In this document: positions 1-8,771 of the stretch, one piece after another | Layout: each line of letters opens with the position of its first letter | Position numbering within the stretch: the stretch's first letter is position 1 | Origin: Chrysophaeum taylorii | Taxonomy: Eukaryota > Sar > Pelagophyceae > Pelagomonadales > Pelagomonadaceae | Assembly: GCA_029834535.1 (NCBI GenBank) | Contig: JAQMWT010000017.1 | Coordinates: 62,001-126,000 of the forward strand | Direction: 5' to 3' | DNA length: 64,000 nucleotides | Made by a program: the position numbers and the translations under genes | Notes under the pieces: model-generated | Databases searched by the model: none | What the model was told of the DNA's origin: nothing | What the model saw: the letters and a program-made list of their open reading frames with translations, nothing else

Positions 1-2035
1 CTAGGTGGCTTGGCGTTCCGTCGGCAAGGCTGCTTCCTGGGCCGTTGTGCCCGTAGAGAGAAGAAGCCCTTGTGCATGTCATGGCAGCATGATGGTGATC
101 ACGACCATCAGGGAGAGAGCTCTCTGTTGATAATTCGGAATTTGTCGACTCTCGATCTGCGTCGTTGTGCTTCTTGGTTTCGCTTTGCACGTCGGCAGGG
201 CTGGTGTCTGGGCCGTTGTACCCAAAGAGAGAGGAAGCCCTTGTGCATGCCGTGGCAGCGTGATGGTGGTCGTTACCATCGTAGATAGAGCTGTCTGTTG
301 CCGATTCCGAGGTTGTCGACTTGTCATCGTCGTAGTCTCGATTCTTGGTTTGTATGTGCACTTGGGGAACGTCGCCGGTGGTGGGGGTACGGTCGCCGGT
401 GTTGGATGTACGCCCTCGCAACTCGAGCGCGGGGATGTCGAGTTGGTGTGAACCAGATGGCCAAGGAGGCGAGCGGGTGCAATGGGGGTCAGTGGGTGCC
501 AGAGAGGCGAGGAGTGACTTGGCAGAGGAGGAGGGGCCAGAGATGGCGGGGGTTAGAGGACAGAAAGGCGGAGCGGGTGGTGAACCAGGAGAACCGGGGC
601 CAGGGCATCCGTGGAGATGGTGATGGTACGCGGGTAGGTAGTGCGGGAGAGAGCCATCGGGGAAGGTGTGTGCGGAAGGGTATGAAGGTCGGTGGTGGGT
701 TAAGGAAGGAGGAGAAAGATGCAATGCAGCATCATGGGTGGGGTTGGTGGCATCCAAGGAGGCAAGGATTTTGTGGAGGACGGCGTGGGTTTCGTGGTGG
801 GAGTTGCGGGTGTCAGCGTGGGCAGTTTCGAGTGCCTTGAGCTGGGTGTCCTTGAGATGGAGCTCGGCGTGGGTGGGGGCTAGTTCGTCGGCTTGGGTGG
901 CGAGCTTGGCGGTGGCGGAGGCTAAAGCAGCGTCGGCCATGGTGAGTTTGGCGGTTGTGGAGGACAAAGCGTCGCCCTTGAGGGTGAGCGTTTCATTGGT
1001 CGCGGCCAAATCGGCGGTTCGGGAATCGAGTGCAGCGTGAGTGGTGGCCAACTCGCGTTGGAGCGCAGACGAAGGTGCATGAGAGCTTGGAGAAGAAATG
1101 TCGAGTGATGTTTGGGTGGTGACGGGAGAAGCGTCGCAGCCGTGGAATGCGCAATCACGCGGGTGTAGGTGAAAATCGCGGGGACATGGGCTGTCGAAAC
1201 ATGGAGATCGGACAGGGGGGTCCGATGAGAGGGCGGCGGGAGCTTGAGCCGCGGAAGTGGCTTGGGTAGGAATGGAAGTGCCGGGGCCGTCGTGGCCGCA
1301 GGTGGCATGATCGTCGGGAAGGGAGTGGGTGTTGTGGCGAGTGGGTGGACGAGGATGTTGGGGAACTTGAAGAAATGACGAAGGGGGAGTCGCCGAGAGT
1401 GGAGAGGAAGGCTCCAGTGAAGGAGGTGGAGGCTCCGGTGGAGTTGGTGGGGTGAAGGGGGTTATGAAAAGTGGTGATGGTGGTGGGGTGTTCAACATCG
1501 CTGGTGCGATATTCGAACAAGGTAGAGTGTCCTCGTGAAGGTGGGGTGTGCCAGGTTGTGGAGTAACCGTGGCTATACCGGGGTATGACGGCTGTGAGGG
1601 CCGAGACTTTGACTTTGACGTGGGGTGTTTGACATCCGGCGGGGTGGATGGCAGAAAGAGGTGGTTGTCCATTTACGAGAACGTGTTGGACAGCAGGAGG
1701 GGGGTGACCATCGAGGTGATCGGGTCTTGGGTCGCAACTTCGAGAGAAGGTTGCTTGAGGGGGGTTTCCGCAAGAACAGCTGGTAGGGAGGCCTGTTCAA
1801 GTTGCTCGTCCTGGTCGAGTTGCTCGTTCATAGCTTCGATTCTTGCGGCGAGCTTGGTATTTGCTGCAGCGTGTGTTGCGGCGAGCGCATCACGTTCGGC
1901 AGCGAAATCCGCGGCGTGCCGAGCTTGAAAAGCATCGATCTTTTGCGAGATCCTGATCCGGAGAGCATGTTGTTGTGGAGTGGCGAATCGCGTCGCTATT
2001 TCCAGACTCGCGACTTCGGGGTCGTGAGTCGCCAT
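1..2035 (-). pseudogene. Coiled-coil, proline-rich ORF (E), broken by one stop, open at the window edge
   Basis: One minus-strand frame stays open from the ATG at 2035 to position 1 except for a single TAA at 1675-1673, which is followed at once by ATG at 1672. The first part is Ala/Glu-rich and helical (AARIEAMNEQLDQDEQLEQ). Then come a Pro/Ser/Thr-rich stretch (about 1640-1100), a second coiled coil (about 1066-770, RELATTHAALDSRTADLAAT), another Pro/His/Ser-rich stretch, and a C-terminal 57-residue repeat. The order (coiled coil, then Ser/Asp-rich tail) resembles the 3' ORFs of the copia families in this window, so it may be the 3' ORF of a further family. No sequence match proves this and I do not recognise a host gene. 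The C-family LTR begins 75 bp upstream (2110). Plus-strand frames here are Gly/Trp/Arg-rich shadows. Confidence 0.45.
20..361. repeat. 171-bp tandem repeat, two units, inside ORF E
   Basis: Units 20-190 and 191-361 align from their shared start (gtcggca[a/g]ggctg). The period is 171 bp, or 57 codons, so the reading frame is kept. On the minus strand each unit encodes S-(x)-DG-x-DHHHAA-x-x-CTRASSL and a following GP motif. The units have diverged by scattered substitutions. Confidence 0.7.
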
Positions 2036-2109
2036 GTTGTTGGGGTTGCGTTTTGCGAGTTCCTTGCAAGTTGCTTTCTCCCTTTTTTACCAGTAGCAAG
2101 CGATGAGAC

Positions 2110-2526
2110 TGGAGAGATTTGACCCTCTCCGGGTACATGGTAGAGACCGCGTGCGGTCTTCGGCGTGTACAGACCATTCCGCTTGTCACATGCTACTACA
2201 CAAGGTAGGGATTTAGGCCCTAACTCGTTGAGGACATTAGGTCCCATAGAAGTTTTTACACTGACAACGAGGAACGAAGCTTCTGCTGATTGAGCAGAAG
2301 ACCCCATACCCAACGGTACGCACCTGGAGGATTTCTCCTTCTTGGAAGAAAGCTTCCGACCTAGTTCTTCATAGTCTCGAAAGTAATAATTGCGGAAGGG
2401 TAAGGAAGAGGAAGATATGAGTGAAAGCCGCATTACGGAGAGAAAACCCTCATGTAGAAGGAGTGTAAAAAGAGGTGCGAGGAACTCCAGTGTCGTACAC
2501 ATTATAGTGTAGCTGTCGCTCGCTGG
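2110..2526 (-). repeat. C-family 3' LTR (copy C1)
   Basis: Read on the minus strand the repeat starts TCCAGCGAGC after the polypurine tract GAGGGGG (2533-2527) and ends in a hairpin, GGAGAG-8nt-CTCTCC, followed by A. Matching copies lie at 27439-27845, 47027-47430 and 60557-60957. The 27.4-kb copy is followed by a tRNA primer-binding site, which identifies the repeat as an LTR. An internal palindrome (AGACCGCACGCGGTCT here, AGACTGCACGCAGTCT in other copies) keeps its pairing through compensating changes. The termini depart from the usual TG...CA at the 5' side. This copy is visibly diverged from the 27.4-kb LTR, so the two may not belong to one insertion. Confidence 0.75.
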
Positions 2527-3374
2527 ACCCCCTCGACGTGTGGAAAAGGCATTATGCGTTCCAGACGTTCTTGAGTGCGAAGCTGGTGTACGATACATGA
2601 AAGCATCGAGTAACTTAAACAAAAACAACAACATAAACGAGGAGGTTAAATTACAATTAACATGAGGAGGATGAAGTTGGACGTGTCGTTACGTTAGGTA
2701 ACGAGTCTGCATCCATAGTGTCTGACGTATGGTCCAATTCATCATCACTATCTTCATCAAGCTTCTTTAATTCTGGAGAAGACGTGACATGGTCCTCGAG
2801 ATTGTCGTTATTAGTAGTGTTGTTCACAGCCGTCGCGTCACATAGACCAGCAAGTGGAGAAATGACGGAAGACAGGTAGGACATAGCAGCAGCAGGTGGT
2901 AGAGTACGCTACTCTGCTGCAGGGATCACACGTTCCTGTGCATCAGACATAGCGGTATGTAAACCAACAGCTGTATTTTCGATTATAAGTCGTCGCGCCT
3001 CCTCAAAGGTGTTTGGAGAAGACTGTCCAACTGAAGTGATGAGTGACTTTGGAATGAGGTGAGCTAAAACAGCAAGAGTAGGCAATGTGGCATCCTGGTG
3101 CATCTGGTAGTTAGAAAGCAAATCAGCAAAGAGCGACACATGCTTGGTGTTATCAGTTAATTGCGCGGTGAGAGCATCATTCGCACTTTGAAGTTGAGTG
3201 ATGGTCTCCAAAGCATCGGAAATTCGTTGGTCACGTTCTGATAGTTGCTTATCACGCTTGGCGATGTGCAAGAAAGTGACTGGATATCCTCCTTTATAAG
3301 TCGTGAAGTTCCAGGAACGTTATCGAGAGGTTCAGCTGTAGGGGTAAACACAGCATGTTCATGTTCTTGCTCAA

Positions 3375-3733
3375 CTAACTAACTAACTTCAGACCTCTCC
3401 CGAGCATGGGAGCCAGGCCGGACCGGCAGGAGCCGGTACGGAATCACAGAGGAAAATCACGCAGTTGGGGCAGAGGCGAGGGACGAGGACGGGCTTGTTG
3501 ATGGTGGACGCGCGGAGGTCGTGCAAAAGCGTTGCAGGCCGCGGACGTGTTGTCCACGAACAATCGACCTGTCCGTCGCGTTCTGCCCAACCGAGCGAAC
3601 CCCATCCCAGCGCGGACTTTCCGGGTGCTAACCGGCCAAGGCGAGCAGGCACCGTCTCACTGGCAGGGAGCAAGCGTGTTAGGCGCCGTCCTCCATCGCA
3701 ACCAACATTTGACGATCGCAGGGTTAGGGTTCA
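3375..3733 (-). mobile_element. Short non-autonomous RTE derivative sA-1
   Basis: This minus-oriented element has about 190 bp matching the 5' end of the LINE at 5317 fused to about 170 bp matching its 3' end. It ends (left side) in ctaactaactaact, the complement of a TTAG-repeat tail. It lies head-to-head with sA-2; the 5' ends of both read AACCCTAACCCTGCGATCG. The left flank gttcttgctcaa (3363-3374) recurs inverted in the spacer between the two elements. Short frames inside are remnants of the LINE N-terminus fused to its 3' UTR and are not genes. Confidence 0.85.
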
Positions 3734-3752
3734 TGTCGGAAATTGAGCAAGA

Positions 3753-4145
3753 ACCCTAACCCTGCGATCGCTAACCGTTGGTTGCGATGGAGGACGGCGC
3801 CTAACACGCTTGCTCCCTGCGGCGGCCCCGGCCGTCCCGGAGTGAGACGGTGCCTGCTCGCCTCCCGGGCTGGCCGGTTAGCACCCGGAAAGTCCGCGCT
3901 GGGCTGGGGTTCGCTCGGTTGGGCAGAACGCGACGGACAGGTCGATTGTTCGTGGACCAACACGTTTGCGGCCTGCGACGCTCTTGCACGACTTCGCACA
4001 AGACCGCGCGCAGTGGCGGTCCGTCATCAACGAGTCCTCGTCCCTCGCCTCTGCCCCAACTGCGTCATTGTCCTCTGTGATTCCGGATCGGCTCCTGCCT
4101 GTCCGGCCTGACTCCCATGATCGGGAGAGGTCTGGGGTTAGCTAG
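3753..4145 (+). mobile_element. Short non-autonomous RTE derivative sA-2
   Basis: Plus-oriented copy with the same 5'/3' fusion as sA-1: conserved 5' block, GACCAACACGT junction region, GCACGACTTCGCACAAGACC block, then the 3' hairpins and a degenerate tail (gttagctag). The right flank ttccgaca (4146-4153) is found inverted in the spacer 3734-3754. It is inserted in the C1 3' ORF. Confidence 0.85.
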
Positions 4146-4952
4146 TTCCGACAATTTAGTGTCCGAAAATGAGTCTATTATTACGGAGGGACAACCAGCT
4201 TGGATAAGCACATTCTTGAATGCGGTCTGGTGATCTGGGACTAATTTAAGGAAGTAGTCCACCATCGGCGGCAATGTCTCACGAGAGGAAGTGTGAATCT
4301 GACGTGAGACATCATTAACAAAACACTCAATGAGAACTGCGAGAAGTTCTTCCGGGTTTGTGACGACACAAACTTTGTCTTTGACGGACGGTAATAGTGA
4401 CCAGGGGATGATAAGTATTTCAATATTTGCAATTGAAATATGGGGAAGTTGTAAAAGAAGTGGAGAGTTATCATCGTCGGGGCTGACTACTATGTCAGAG
4501 CTATCAATGTTGTGAACGGCCATGTACTATAGTGGCGCGTATTTGAGCTGTTTGTTAATTGGAATGGACTTTCCAAAGCGCAAAATAGCGGCTCGAATAT
4601 GGGCTGAAGGGTCATTATCACATGAAAGTAGAAACTTGTCTAGACGGCTCTTCATTAATGCGGTACCGTGCTGCGAGAGGTTACACATAACACATATCCA
4701 TAAGTAGACTGGGCGTGCGATATCAAAACAGTGCTCGGCGTGCTGTGCAGGGGATAGGTGCTCTTCGATAAGTTTAGTGACTTCCTCCAATTTTACTTCG
4801 TCCTCAGTACAGACAGCGAGAACCAACGGAGTACCAGGTGCGTCGGTTTTATTGATGCACTTGGTACAAAGCACATGTACTTTGACAACTCCTTTGATTG
4901 GCGGAAATTTGTGTAGGCGTATGCCATCATTTACTGGTACGTTTGGCGCATA

Positions 4953-5316
4953 ACCTTGCGATCGTTAACACGCTTGCTCCCTGCGGCGGCCCCGGCCGTC
5001 CCGGAGTGAGACGGTGCCTGCTCGCCTCCCGGGCTTCCCGGTTAGCACCCGGAAAGTCCGCGCTGGGATGGGGTTCGCTCGGTTGGGCAGAACGCGACGG
5101 ACAGGTCGATTGTTCGTGGACCAACACGTTTGCGGCCTGCGACGCTTTTGCACGACTTCGCACAAGACCGCGCGCAGTGGCGGTCCGTCATCAACGAGTC
5201 CTCGTCCCTCGCCTCTGCCCCAACTGCGCGATTTTCCTCTGTGATTCCGGATCGGCTCCTGCCTGTCCGGCCTGGCTCCCATGCTCGGGAGAGGTCTGAA
5301 GTTAGTTAGTTAGTTA
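4953..5316 (+). mobile_element. Short non-autonomous RTE derivative sA-3
   Basis: Same structure as sA-2, but it lacks about 27-30 bp near the 5' end, where gcgatcgttaacacgcttgc skips the GGTTGCGATGGAGGACGGCG block. It ends in three TTAG-type repeats and is joined directly to the full-length LINE at 5317, giving a tandem short-plus-full arrangement. Confidence 0.85.
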
Positions 5317-8300
5317 ATCGTCAACATTCTGGTTGCGATGGAGGACGGCGCCTAATACGCTTGCTCCCTGCGGCGGCCCCGGCCGTCCCGGAGTGAGACG
5401 GTGCCTGCTCGCCTCCCGGGCTGGCCGGTTAGCACCCGGAAAGTCAGTGCTGGGATGGGGTTCGCTCGGTTGGGTAGAACGCGACGGACGGGTCGATTAT
5501 TCGTGGACCAAAACGTTCGCGGTCTGCGACGCGACGAGAAGAAGGAAGAGTTGTTCGCATATTTACGGCGGCGGGAGATCTTCGCGGCCACGTTGCAGGA
5601 GACATGGCTCACCGGCAACGAGTCGCTCGAGCGACACGGCCACGTCGCTGTTTGTTCCGGTTTGGCAGCCTCTGAGCAGCCTTCCCGCGGCAGCCGAGGT
5701 ATGGCCGTGGTGCTGTCCCCTGCGGCGCAACAGGCGAGGCACGCGAGCGGCAGCACCGTTATCCGCGCATCTGCGCGAGTTATTGCGCTGCGACTCGATG
5801 TCCAGGACGATGACGATCGAGACCTCGGCCTCTTCGTCATGAGCGCTTACGCTCCTGTCGGAACCGCGCCTGACGAGAAGTGGGGCGCGTTCTTCGACGA
5901 CACTGACCTTGCGCTTCAAGCGCGGCGGCCGGACGACATCCTCGTCCTGGGGATGGACGGGAACGCGGCTCTCGGCGTGCGCTCCGAGTACGTCGTCGAC
6001 GGCCCCTGTGGGCCCTGCGGGGCACCTTACGTCAACAACGCTGGCCGCCGTCTCCACACGTTCCTGGCAACACGGCGTCTGGCGTCGGTCGGCACGTTCT
6101 TCCGCAAGCGCGCCTACGCGTCGTGGCTGCACCCGCGCTCCTGGAAGACGTACCAGCTCGATCACATGATCTCACGGCGGCGCGACGTGGACCGGTTCGC
6201 TGATGTGGGTTTGACCAGCAACCTCGTGGACTCGGACCACCGCGCTCTCAAGTGCATTTTGCGCGTCAAAGTCCGCCTCTCACGGCCTCCTGGCACACGG
6301 CCCTCCCTGCCGCGCCTCGACCACGCTCCCTTGCGATCAGAAAGCACGCGCTTCGGATTCCGGCGCCGGTGGTGCTCGAAAGTGCTCGACATCTTAGGCT
6401 TGGGCCGTGGGTCACATGACGACGCGACCGACGACACACCGACCGACGCCACGGACGGGGTACCCGACGCCGACCAGGGCTCGCCGTCCTCGCCGTACTC
6501 CCCCCTTGCGCGGGCGGCGGCCTCGGCATCTGACGCCTTACTGCCGAAGATCCGACGCGTCCGACCCGGATGGTTTGAGGACGCGGCGGAAGAGCTCCAG
6601 CCTCTGATCGAGCGACGCAACTCCCTCCACGCGTTTGTGCTCTCGCTCGGTGCCCGGCGCCGTCTTCGCTCGGCGTCCACGGTCCTCGACGACCTTCGGG
6701 CGATCAAGTCGCGGCTCGCGAAGGCCGTAGCACGGGCGAAAGAGCGATGGATTACTCGTCTGTGCGACGGACTCAACGCGGGAAGCGAGTCGCTCGGCGG
6801 CACCTCGAAATACTGGAGCACGGTCGGACGGCTCCGACGCGGTCTCACGAAGACCACATTGGCTAGGCAGGTACAGATGACGAAGGCCGACGGTAGCAGG
6901 TGCTCGTCGCCACAGGAGAACGCCGACGTGTTCAAGGCGCACTTCAAGCACCTCTACAGTCGACAAGCTCGCTACGACCCCACCGCGATCAACGACGTTG
7001 ACCAGTTGCCGATCCGTCCTGAACTCGGGGAACCACCGACGCAGGAGGAGATAAAACGGGCCGTTGGTCAGCTGAACTGCACCGCGCCGGGCGAATCGGG
7101 CCTGCGCGCGGGGGTCTGGAAGGCGCTCGCCACCGACGCTCGCACACTCCCGCTGTTGGAGCGTGTAGTCCTCGAGTTCTGGGAGTCCGAAGTCCAGCCG
7201 GCCGAGTGGGGTGTAGGCCTCCTCGGGATTCTCCCCAAGAAGGGGGACCTCTCCCTGCCGGGCAACTACCGCGGGATCATGATGCTCGAGGTCGCGCAGA
7301 AGATCGTTTCGAACATCGTCCGTGCGCGACTCAACGTCATCTGCGAGGCCCTCGATCACGAGTCCCAATGTGGATTCCGACCCGAGCGCGGTAAGTCCGA
7401 CGCCACCTTCTCGCTCAAGCTAGCGTTGAAGAAGCGGCGTGAGCACGGTCGGGACTCGTGGGTACTGTTCATCGATTTCGTTAAGGCGTTCGACCGCGTC
7501 CCGCGAGAGCTTCTCTGGGAGGTAATCCTGAAGTTCGGCGTCCCGCCGAAGCTCGTCGAAGTCATCAAGGGCCTCCACCGAATCCAAGTCCACTTCTCGA
7601 TCAGCGGTGTCGTCGCCTCGGTTGACTCGATCATCGGCGTCAAGCAGGGCGACGTCCTGGGCCCCGTCCTGTTCGTGCTGTTCATGGCGGCACTGACGAC
7701 GTCGTTTCGACGACGCCATGGCCGCGCCTCGTGTGTCTACCGTACGCGGGAAGACTTTCAGATGACGAACCGGGGTTGGTCCGCTCGCGGCGACGAGTTT
7801 CCCTTCGATGAATCGGCGTACGCCGACGACGTCGCCTTTCTCTTCTGGGACCGCCACATCGCCGCCAGCGAGACACCGCGCCTCATCGAACACTGCGACG
7901 CCTGGGGCATGGAGGTGCATTGCGGCAACCGACACATGACGGCGGCGTCCAAAACGGAGATTCTGTTCGTCGCTCGCCCGGCACACCTGTACGGCGACCC
8001 AAAGTCGTTCGACGACACGGACCTCTCGGACATCGAGCTCGGGCGCGGCCGCTTCATACCGGTCGTCGACCAGTTTAAGTACCTCGGCTCGGTCCTCTCG
8101 CGCGACTGCCGCGACGACTCAGACGTCGACGCGCGGATCAAGAAGGCGTCTCAGGCCTTCGGTGCCTTGCGGGACTGCATCTTCGCCTCGAAGTCCGTCT
8201 CTGCTCGCGCCAAGCGCCTCGTCTATGTCTCGCTCGTCCTGGCCATCCTCCTTCACGGCGCGGAATCGTGGTGCCTCGCCGAGGTCCTGTTCCGCCGGCT

Positions 8301-8770
8301 GCGGTGTTTCCACGCGCAGTGCGCCCGCGTCATGTGTCGTGTGACCCGGAAGCACACCTGGCTCCACCACACCTCAACGGAGATCCTGCTGCGGCGCCTC
8401 GGCCTCGAGTCCATCGACGTCAACGTCACGCGCCGCCAGCTCCGCTGGGCCGGTCACGTCGCCCGCATGCCCTTCTCCCGACTCCCTCGCAAGATGCTCT
8501 CGTCTTGGGTCCGCTCCAAGCGCCCACCGGGGGCTCCGCATGTGACGTACGGGAGGACGCTCGCCAAGGCACTCCGGAAATGCGACATCCCCTTCAACTC
8601 GTGGCACGACCTCGCACAAGACCGCGCGCTGTGGCGGTCCGCCATCAACGCCTTTTCATCCCTCGCCTCTACCCCAGCTGTGTGATTTTGCTCTGTGATC
8701 CTGGACCGGCTCCTGCCGGCCCAGGCTGCCTCCCATGCCCGGGAGAGGTCCGAAGTTAAGTTAGTTAGTT
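5317..8770 (+). mobile_element. Full-length RTE-like LINE
   Basis: This non-LTR retrotransposon has a short 5' UTR, one ORF (5455-8685), an 85-bp 3' UTR with two hairpins (GACCGGC-TCCT-GCCGGCC and CTCCC-ATGCCC-GGGAG) and a TTAG-repeat tail. A single EN-RT ORF, a very short 3' UTR and a short-repeat tail fit RTE-type LINEs; clade placement is tentative. Left of the cluster the host is C1 3' ORF and right of it C1 RNase H. About 1.1 kb of C sequence present in the C3 copy (about 44,300-45,390) is missing at this site. Confidence 0.9.
5455..8685 (+). CDS. LINE endonuclease / reverse transcriptase polyprotein
   Basis: Uninterrupted 1,077-codon ORF; the first in-frame ATG is 5455 (MGFARLGRTRRT), the frame being open from 5401. 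N-terminal apurinic-type endonuclease: QETWL, GMAVVLSP, MSAYAPVG, GMDGNAALG, YQLDHMISRR, and SDHRAL as the catalytic SDH. Reverse transcriptase from about 6,900: ILPKKGD, NYRGIMML, QCGFRPERGKS, FIDFVKAFDRVPRELLW, GVKQGDVLGPVLF, and YADD at about 7817-7828 with both catalytic aspartates. The C-terminal region has CFHAQC and LRWAGHVARM, as in RTE/CR1-like proteins. The product should nick DNA and prime reverse transcription at the target. With no stop or frameshift and all catalytic motifs present, it could be active. The short sA copies reuse its first codons and its 3' UTR. Confidence 0.9.
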   Translation: MGFARLGRTRRTGRLFVDQNVRGLRRDEKKEELFAYLRRREIFAATLQETWLTGNESLERHGHVAVCSGLAASEQPSRGSRGMAVVLSPAAQQARHASGSTVIRASARVIALRLDVQDDDDRDLGLFVMSAYAPVGTAPDEKWGAFFDDTDLALQARRPDDILVLGMDGNAALGVRSEYVVDGPCGPCGAPYVNNAGRRLHTFLATRRLASVGTFFRKRAYASWLHPRSWKTYQLDHMISRRRDVDRFADVGLTSNLVDSDHRALKCILRVKVRLSRPPGTRPSLPRLDHAPLRSESTRFGFRRRWCSKVLDILGLGRGSHDDATDDTPTDATDGVPDADQGSPSSPYSPLARAAASASDALLPKIRRVRPGWFEDAAEELQPLIERRNSLHAFVLSLGARRRLRSASTVLDDLRAIKSRLAKAVARAKERWITRLCDGLNAGSESLGGTSKYWSTVGRLRRGLTKTTLARQVQMTKADGSRCSSPQENADVFKAHFKHLYSRQARYDPTAINDVDQLPIRPELGEPPTQEEIKRAVGQLNCTAPGESGLRAGVWKALATDARTLPLLERVVLEFWESEVQPAEWGVGLLGILPKKGDLSLPGNYRGIMMLEVAQKIVSNIVRARLNVICEALDHESQCGFRPERGKSDATFSLKLALKKRREHGRDSWVLFIDFVKAFDRVPRELLWEVILKFGVPPKLVEVIKGLHRIQVHFSISGVVASVDSIIGVKQGDVLGPVLFVLFMAALTTSFRRRHGRASCVYRTREDFQMTNRGWSARGDEFPFDESAYADDVAFLFWDRHIAASETPRLIEHCDAWGMEVHCGNRHMTAASKTEILFVARPAHLYGDPKSFDDTDLSDIELGRGRFIPVVDQFKYLGSVLSRDCRDDSDVDARIKKASQAFGALRDCIFASKSVSARAKRLVYVSLVLAILLHGAESWCLAEVLFRRLRCFHAQCARVMCRVTRKHTWLHHTSTEILLRRLGLESIDVNVTRRQLRWAGHVARMPFSRLPRKMLSSWVRSKRPPGAPHVTYGRTLAKALRKCDIPFNSWHDLAQDRALWRSAINAFSSLASTPAV

Positions 8771-8771
8771 T

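Larger units (their letters stand above)
2657..4952 (-). pseudogene. C1 3' ORF (zinc / coiled coil / acidic tail), broken
   Basis: This is the degraded counterpart of the intact ORF at 44901-46910. Pieces in order on the minus strand are 4952-4527 (IKGVVKVHVLCTKC and CVMCNLSQHG, the two CxxC zinc half-sites), 4523-4148 (helical middle), 3351-2909 (coiled coil, ERDQRISDALETITQLQS) and 2884-2657 (acidic tail, KKLDEDSDDELDHTSD, ending near RPTSSSSC). Two short LINE derivatives at 3375-4145 interrupt it, and several frameshifts separate the pieces. The N-terminal part is missing: at 4952 it abuts the LINE cluster, beyond which (8772) the sequence is already inside RNase H. Function is unknown; see the C3 copy. 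Confidence 0.75.

Noticed and set aside
298..840. Plus-strand frame of 180 codons in 298-840
   Set aside because: Composition (Gly/Arg/Trp) is that of an antisense shadow; the minus frame is open throughout and shows coiled coils and an in-frame repeat.
3721..3766. Telomere-like agggttagggtt / ccctaaccct
   Set aside because: These are the 5' ends of two head-to-head sA elements; only two units each, and sB elements have a related CCCTTACCCTG end.
5317..5450. HDV-like ribozyme at the LINE 5' end (GGACGGC paired with GCCGTCC)
   Set aside because: The pair exists in LINE/sA but not in sB, and I could not complete the nested pseudoknot by hand. A covariance-model search would be needed.
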